DNA of 64,000 bases. Source: Butyrivibrio sp. CB08 (GTDB lineage Bacteria > Bacillota > Clostridia > Lachnospirales > Lachnospiraceae). The stretch spans positions 372,001-436,000 of the forward strand of contig NZ_RAIR01000002.1 of NCBI RefSeq assembly GCF_003625485.1. The letters are read 5' to 3'. Made by a program: the position numbers and the translations under genes. Positions 59,655-64,000 of the stretch are shown here, piece after piece (the first letter of the stretch is position 1; each line of letters starts with the position of its first letter). The notes beneath the pieces were generated by a model, which was not told where the DNA came from, searched no databases, and saw only the letters and a list, made by a program, of their open reading frames with translations.

Positions 59655-61826
59655 TTACAGTTGCTGCCTTTCTACTAATTCGCTGAAATAGCCCTTCCTG
59701 GCAATAAGTTCGTCATATGTACCCTCTTCAACTATCTTGCCGCCATCCATAACAAGGATCCTGTCGCAGTTCTTGATTGTTGAAAGCCTGTGGGCGATTA
59801 CGATCCTGGTGCACTTAAGACCGTCAAGGGCTTCAGATATCTGTCTCTGGGTAATGTTATCAAGGGCGCTGGTAGCCTCATCAAATATCAGGATCTTGGG
59901 CTTGCTTGCCACAGCTCTGGCAATCAGGATCCTCTGCTTCTGGCCTCCGGAGATTCCTCCCTGACCCTCAGCAATGATGGTGTTCATGCCCATAGGCATT
60001 GCCCTGATATCATCGGCGATTCCCGCCATCTCAGCTGCCTCCCAGGCCTCATCCTTCGTGAGCTTCTCGGAAGCAATGGCTATGTTTCTGAATATATCTC
60101 CGTAGAAGAGCTTGCCATCCTGGATAACAGAACCTATTTTACGCCTAAGAGACTTAAGGTCAATCCTCTCAAGATCTTTTCCGTCATAGAAAACTGCACC
60201 TTTCTCAGGCTTTTCAAACCCAAGAAGAAGCCTTACCAAAGTGGATTTACCGCATCCGGTCTTACCTACGATGGCAACGTACTCTCCGGCCTTGATCTTG
60301 ACTGAGAAGTTTTCAAGGATGTAAGGTGCCTGCTCGTTGTACTTGAAGTAAACACCGTTCATCTCGATACCGCCGCTTATTCTTGTGACCATGTCTTTCC
60401 TTAAGGTCTTCTCTGGCTCAGTCTTAAGGATTGGCTCAGCCATCTCCAGAACAGGCTTGATCTTGGCCACTGAAAGAGAAGCTGATGAAAGCTGTGAAAA
60501 CGCTGCGAACATGGTTGTATAGGCGATATTAAAAGCAAAGTACTCAGGAGCTGACACGCCAGATTTAATGGCGATACCATAGAGTACTACTGTACCTATC
60601 AGCGAAATTCCGGTATTGATAACACCGCTTATCTTAAGGAAGAATGGCGGGTTGTACTGAAGAGCTGCGCCCTCTGCGTACTGATTAGCCCACTTTGCAA
60701 ATATTCTTTTCTCTGCGCCTGCAAGTTTGATCTTCTGAATGCCGTTGATGATAGCGAAGGTAAGGCCACTCTCCTTGGCAAGGAGCTCCATGTGCCTCTT
60801 GGAAATACCCATCTGCATCAGAACGGAAATTGTGGAAAAGAGCACCGTAAGGAACATGATCACAACGGATGGCACCACCAGCCTTGGTGCATAGTGAAAG
60901 ATCTGGAATAAGTACACCAGTGAAAATGCTGATGAAAATCCAAAAGCAAACACATCCTGAATGATGATTTCACAGATCTCGTTGATACTTGAGGATCTGC
61001 TTGATAATTCACCGGCGCTGTACTGCCTGAAGAACGTAGCAGGAAGTGTCAGGATCCTCTGCATAACCGCCTGCTCAACAGGGATTGTAACCTTCCACTT
61101 TACTCTTGCCAAAACTGCTGTCTCCAGCGCATCAAATAGAGTTGTAAAGAAGATGGTCACTATGATGGCAATAACAAGGGCCATATAAAGGCTGTAGTTT
61201 TTGGTATCAAGAACTGTTCCTGTCAGCAATTGGGATGCATAAGGAAGGATCATGGTAAACAGCACCAAAATCAGAGCTATAACTGCAACTGACAGATAAT
61301 CAAAGAGCGTAAGCCTTCTCTTCATGAAGCCTATAAGGTCAGGGATTCCCAGCTTTTTAAGAGGCAGAGGCTCATAGAAAGCCACTGCATCCTCTGAAAA
61401 CTGCTGTGCCTCTTTTTTGCCAACTCTCACCTTTTTGCCAGTGTCAGGGTCATAGTAGAAATACCTCGCAAACCCGATTGGGAAAAGAGCTATCGGCATA
61501 TTGTCTTCTTTGAAGAAGCAGATGATAGGCCCAAAGCAGTCACTAAACCACTTTCCCTCCAGCTTGATATTGGCCTTCATCATACCAACTGTGCCTACCG
61601 CATACTCTATCTGATCCAGCGGGTCAGTAATATTGTGGGGTACCTCTACTCTTGGATAGTTGTAGTAGTAGAAAACCTCATCAATGGCATTTTTGATGTT
61701 GGCCTTTAAATCTTTTCTTTTGACAGGCTCGCCAAGTACCCTATGAGCAATATTGTCATAGGAATCCCTGAAAAGCTCGTCATCCATTCTTTTTCTTTGT
61801 CTTATTTGTTCGTCAAACCAGCCCAA
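59655..61826 (-). CDS. NHLM-type exporter, ATP-binding/permease subunit (ABC2)
   Basis: 723 residues. An N-terminal domain of about 150 residues lacks peptidase motifs (FFPIGFARYFYYDPDTGKK-like). Six TM helices follow, then an ATPase with Walker A GKTGCGKST, signature ISGGQKQRILIARA and Walker B ILIFDEATSALD. This fits TIGR03797, the second ABC subunit of NHLM peptide secretion systems. It pairs with the C39-bearing ABC1 upstream. The substrate peptide gene is not adjacent in the window. Confidence 0.82.
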   Translation of the reverse strand: MGWFDEQIRQRKRMDDELFRDSYDNIAHRVLGEPVKRKDLKANIKNAIDEVFYYYNYPRVEVPHNITDPLDQIEYAVGTVGMMKANIKLEGKWFSDCFGPIICFFKEDNMPIALFPIGFARYFYYDPDTGKKVRVGKKEAQQFSEDAVAFYEPLPLKKLGIPDLIGFMKRRLTLFDYLSVAVIALILVLFTMILPYASQLLTGTVLDTKNYSLYMALVIAIIVTIFFTTLFDALETAVLARVKWKVTIPVEQAVMQRILTLPATFFRQYSAGELSSRSSSINEICEIIIQDVFAFGFSSAFSLVYLFQIFHYAPRLVVPSVVIMFLTVLFSTISVLMQMGISKRHMELLAKESGLTFAIINGIQKIKLAGAEKRIFAKWANQYAEGAALQYNPPFFLKISGVINTGISLIGTVVLYGIAIKSGVSAPEYFAFNIAYTTMFAAFSQLSSASLSVAKIKPVLEMAEPILKTEPEKTLRKDMVTRISGGIEMNGVYFKYNEQAPYILENFSVKIKAGEYVAIVGKTGCGKSTLVRLLLGFEKPEKGAVFYDGKDLERIDLKSLRRKIGSVIQDGKLFYGDIFRNIAIASEKLTKDEAWEAAEMAGIADDIRAMPMGMNTIIAEGQGGISGGQKQRILIARAVASKPKILIFDEATSALDNITQRQISEALDGLKCTRIVIAHRLSTIKNCDRILVMDGGKIVEEGTYDELIARKGYFSELVERQQL

Positions 61827-61847
61827 TTTTACGCTCCTAGTGTATAC

Positions 61848-64000
61848 TTAGTCGTTTGTTACCAGTTCGCTGTAGTAGCCGCCAAGTTTAATAAGTTCAT
61901 CGTGGGTTCCACGCTCTACGATCTCTCCCTTATCAAGAACTATGATCTCATCACTGTCTCTTATGGTTGAGAGTCTGTGGGCGATGATGATAAGTGTGAT
62001 TCCTCTGTCCTTAATGGCCTTAACTACCTCATACTCAGTCTTGGCATCAAGGGCACTTGTGGCTTCATCAAGAATGATAATGGATGGGTCCATGGCCAGG
62101 ACTCTGGCAATCTCAAGGCGCTGTCTCTGTCCGCCGGAGAGATCCTTTCCACCTTCAGAAAGCTTGTACTGATAGCCTGAAGGCTTGGCGATGATATCGT
62201 CGTGGATCTGGGCATCTCTTGCAGCCATGATAACTTCGAAGTCCTCGATCGACTCATCCCACATCTTGATGTTGTTCTCTATTGTGTCCTCAAAGAGGAT
62301 GATATCCTGATCAACAACGGCAACTGAACCTGTAAAGGCACTTCTGTCAATCTCAGAAATTGATTTGCCATCAAATAAGATCTCGCCGCTCCAGGGTTTA
62401 TACAGTCCTGATATCAGCTTACTCATAGTGGATTTTCCGCATCCACTTCCGCCTACGATGGCGACTCTTTTACCCGTTGTAAGATTCATGGAAAAGTCCT
62501 TGATAAATGGCTCATCAAGAATTGAATATCCAAAGGTAACATTCCTTATCTCAACGTTTCCGCTGAGCTTCTTAAACTCGTGGCTGTCGTCGTCCCCTCT
62601 GTCAGCGAATTCGTCAGTCTTGTACTCCATTACGTCCTCGACACGCTCCATCTCGGTACGCATCTCAAGAAGGGTCTGTCCAGCATTGGTAAGAGTAGTT
62701 GCAGGTTCCATGAAGGAAGCAAGAATTCCCTGGAAACCTGTGATCATACCGATGGTGAACTGACCGTGCATGGCAAGATATACGCCGGCAAAGGTGATAC
62801 CGTAGTTAGCAAGCTTGGAGATCATGTTTGGAAGAGCACCCATATAGGTGTCATTTCTCATGAACTGAACTTCCTTCTCATCAACCTTGGCCTTTAAGTT
62901 TGCCCAGGTTTCAAAGAATCCGTTCTCTGCTCCGCTGGCCTTGATGGTCTCGATCATGCTGATACCTGAAAGTGCGGTTGTTGCCAGCTTGCCGCTGTCT
63001 ATCAGCATTCCGCGGGTAACATTTATCCTGTGATCAGAAATGATCTTGGACAGGATAAGGTTTATGAGAACCGTAGTCACACCAAGGATTGTAAGTGGAA
63101 CCGAATATCTGATAAGAACTACCAGATAGAACACCATCATTGCTGTGTTCAGACACAGAGGAGCAAAGGTGTTAACGATGGCGCTGGCGATCTCTTCATT
63201 GGTAGTCTGTCTCATCATCAGGTCACCAGACATTCTCTGGGAAAAGAACTCCATAGGAAGTCTTAGTACCTTCCACATAAAGGAGGTACTACCGTTAATT
63301 GCAAGCTTTCCATCGATCTTCAGTGAATATACTGCAGATATCCAGGACACAATGATCTGGACAAAAGCAAGGAATCCTAAAAGGATCAGGAACGGGTCAG
63401 CGTTTTCAAATTCTGTGCCCGTAAGAAGTTTATCCATAAAGTACTCTGACATAAATGGATTAACTACGCTAAATACATATGAAAAGATTGTCATGGCAAC
63501 AGTAAAGATAACTGCTGTCCTGGCATCCTTAAGTCTCTTGCCGGCGAATTCCAGCACACTCTTTCTCTTACCGCCTGGCTGGAAGTTTTCAGTCACATCA
63601 AACATAAGGGCTATTCCGGTATAGCCCTTGGCAAAGTCCTCTATTGGCATTGCAATGCTGCCCCTTGAAGGGTCGTTGACATAGGCCTTGTTGCCTCTAA
63701 AGCCATTGAGCACAATAAAGTGATTGTAATCCCAATGCACTATGCAGGGGAACATGCCCTTTTCCCTAAGAGCATCCAGTTCAAGCCTGTATCCGTTGGC
63801 AGTAAGCCCATACTTCCTGGCAGCCTTGAGGATATTTTTGGCATTTGATCCGTCCCTTGAAACACCACAGTCAAGTCTCATCTGCTCAAGAGCGATCCAC
63901 CTGCCATAATATGCAAGGATCATAGACAGACATGCAGCGCCGCACTCAAGGGCCTCCATCTGCATAACTACTGGTACTTTTGCAACTCCATTAGAAACTA
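61848..64000 (-). CDS. NHLM-type exporter, C39 peptidase/ABC subunit (ABC1), 5' end missing
   Basis: The frame is open to the right edge, so the true start lies outside; the Met at 63965 is internal (VAKVPVVMQME precedes it). The C39 peptidase has Cys in ECGAACLS, His in DYNHFIVLNG and Asp in VNDPSRG, a complete catalytic triad. Six TM helices and an ATPase with GGSGCGKST, LSGGQRQRLEIARV and IIILDEATSALD follow. It matches TIGR03796: cleavage of the leader and export of the peptide. Next gene downstream is ABC2, 21 bases away. Confidence 0.85.
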   Translation of the reverse strand, partial: VSNGVAKVPVVMQMEALECGAACLSMILAYYGRWIALEQMRLDCGVSRDGSNAKNILKAARKYGLTANGYRLELDALREKGMFPCIVHWDYNHFIVLNGFRGNKAYVNDPSRGSIAMPIEDFAKGYTGIALMFDVTENFQPGGKRKSVLEFAGKRLKDARTAVIFTVAMTIFSYVFSVVNPFMSEYFMDKLLTGTEFENADPFLILLGFLAFVQIIVSWISAVYSLKIDGKLAINGSTSFMWKVLRLPMEFFSQRMSGDLMMRQTTNEEIASAIVNTFAPLCLNTAMMVFYLVVLIRYSVPLTILGVTTVLINLILSKIISDHRINVTRGMLIDSGKLATTALSGISMIETIKASGAENGFFETWANLKAKVDEKEVQFMRNDTYMGALPNMISKLANYGITFAGVYLAMHGQFTIGMITGFQGILASFMEPATTLTNAGQTLLEMRTEMERVEDVMEYKTDEFADRGDDDSHEFKKLSGNVEIRNVTFGYSILDEPFIKDFSMNLTTGKRVAIVGGSGCGKSTMSKLISGLYKPWSGEILFDGKSISEIDRSAFTGSVAVVDQDIILFEDTIENNIKMWDESIEDFEVIMAARDAQIHDDIIAKPSGYQYKLSEGGKDLSGGQRQRLEIARVLAMDPSIIILDEATSALDAKTEYEVVKAIKDRGITLIIIAHRLSTIRDSDEIIVLDKGEIVERGTHDELIKLGGYYSELVTND

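Noticed and set aside
61848-63965. ATG at 63965 as start of the C39-ABC gene
   Set aside because: The frame stays open to the window edge and the preceding residues VAKVPVV are typical of the C39 N-terminus, so the real start is outside.

Overview
The window reads as chromosomal DNA of a Lachnospiraceae-type Firmicute, most like Butyrivibrio or Pseudobutyrivibrio. This is inferred from strong AGGAGG-type ribosome binding sites, short intergenic gaps, sigma-A promoters, and Clostridia-typical families (DUF3793, DUF5716/DUF5717, CmpB-type permease, PcfJ, FeoB-associated Cys-rich protein). No database search was possible. Almost all genes lie on the minus strand. The exceptions on the plus strand are rpsT, a GNAT acetyltransferase, a flavodoxin, a DtxR regulator, a double-glycine peptide gene and an IdeS-like protease.

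Layout: 1-0.6 kb, divergent lepA (partial) and rpsT. 0.6-5.7 kb, a metal-handling operon (His-rich CobW GTPase, CobW-YcgQ fusion, CmpB permease) below a large membrane-anchored coiled-coil protein. 6-8.4 kb, PH-domain protein, TrpB-like enzyme, acetyltransferase. 8.5-14.8 kb, a signalling/transport operon (ABCG-like ABC pair, SpoIIE phosphatase, PAS-GGDEF-EAL). 14.9-18.4 kb, glycogen phosphorylase with its LacI regulator and matching operators. 18.5-24.1 kb, an iron island (DUF3793, flavodoxin, HMA protein, truncated Fur, FeoB-associated peptide, FeoB, FeoA, DtxR regulator) in which at least seven palindromes of the type GTTAGCATATGCTAAC mark each promoter region. 24.2-24.5 kb, a probable IS200/IS605-type mini-element carrying a structured RNA. 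24.5-36.3 kb, accessory genes: His-rich protein, PAP2-acyltransferase fusion plus PlsC, an Ala/Pro/Glu repeat protein, a double-glycine leader peptide, cyclophilin, a four-repeat secreted protein, a PcfJ pair and a GGDEF/response-regulator operon. 36.5-41.7 kb, a Bat/MoxR-type operon. 41.9-45.7 kb, an IdeS-like secreted cysteine protease, metF and purB. 45.9-56.4 kb, conserved Clostridia proteins (DUF5716, DUF5717) below a MacB-type efflux trio. 56.6-64 kb, an NHLM-type peptide maturation/export pair (C39 peptidase-ABC and ABC2) co-transcribed with a Zn-ribbon kinase-like protein, a von Willebrand A protein and a divergent adenylosuccinate synthetase. This last gene runs off the right edge.

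The candidate undescribed system is the 56.6-64 kb operon: leader-peptidase exporters joined to kinase-like, vWA and PurA-like proteins. A double-glycine peptide gene that such a C39 exporter could process lies 32 kb away at 29.3 kb. Other items of interest are the DtxR-box iron regulon, the IdeS-like protease in a probable gut or rumen commensal, the PAP2/acyltransferase fusion lacking its catalytic His, the tnpB-less IS605-like RNA element, and a 286-bp nested inverted repeat at 19.8-20.1 kb.
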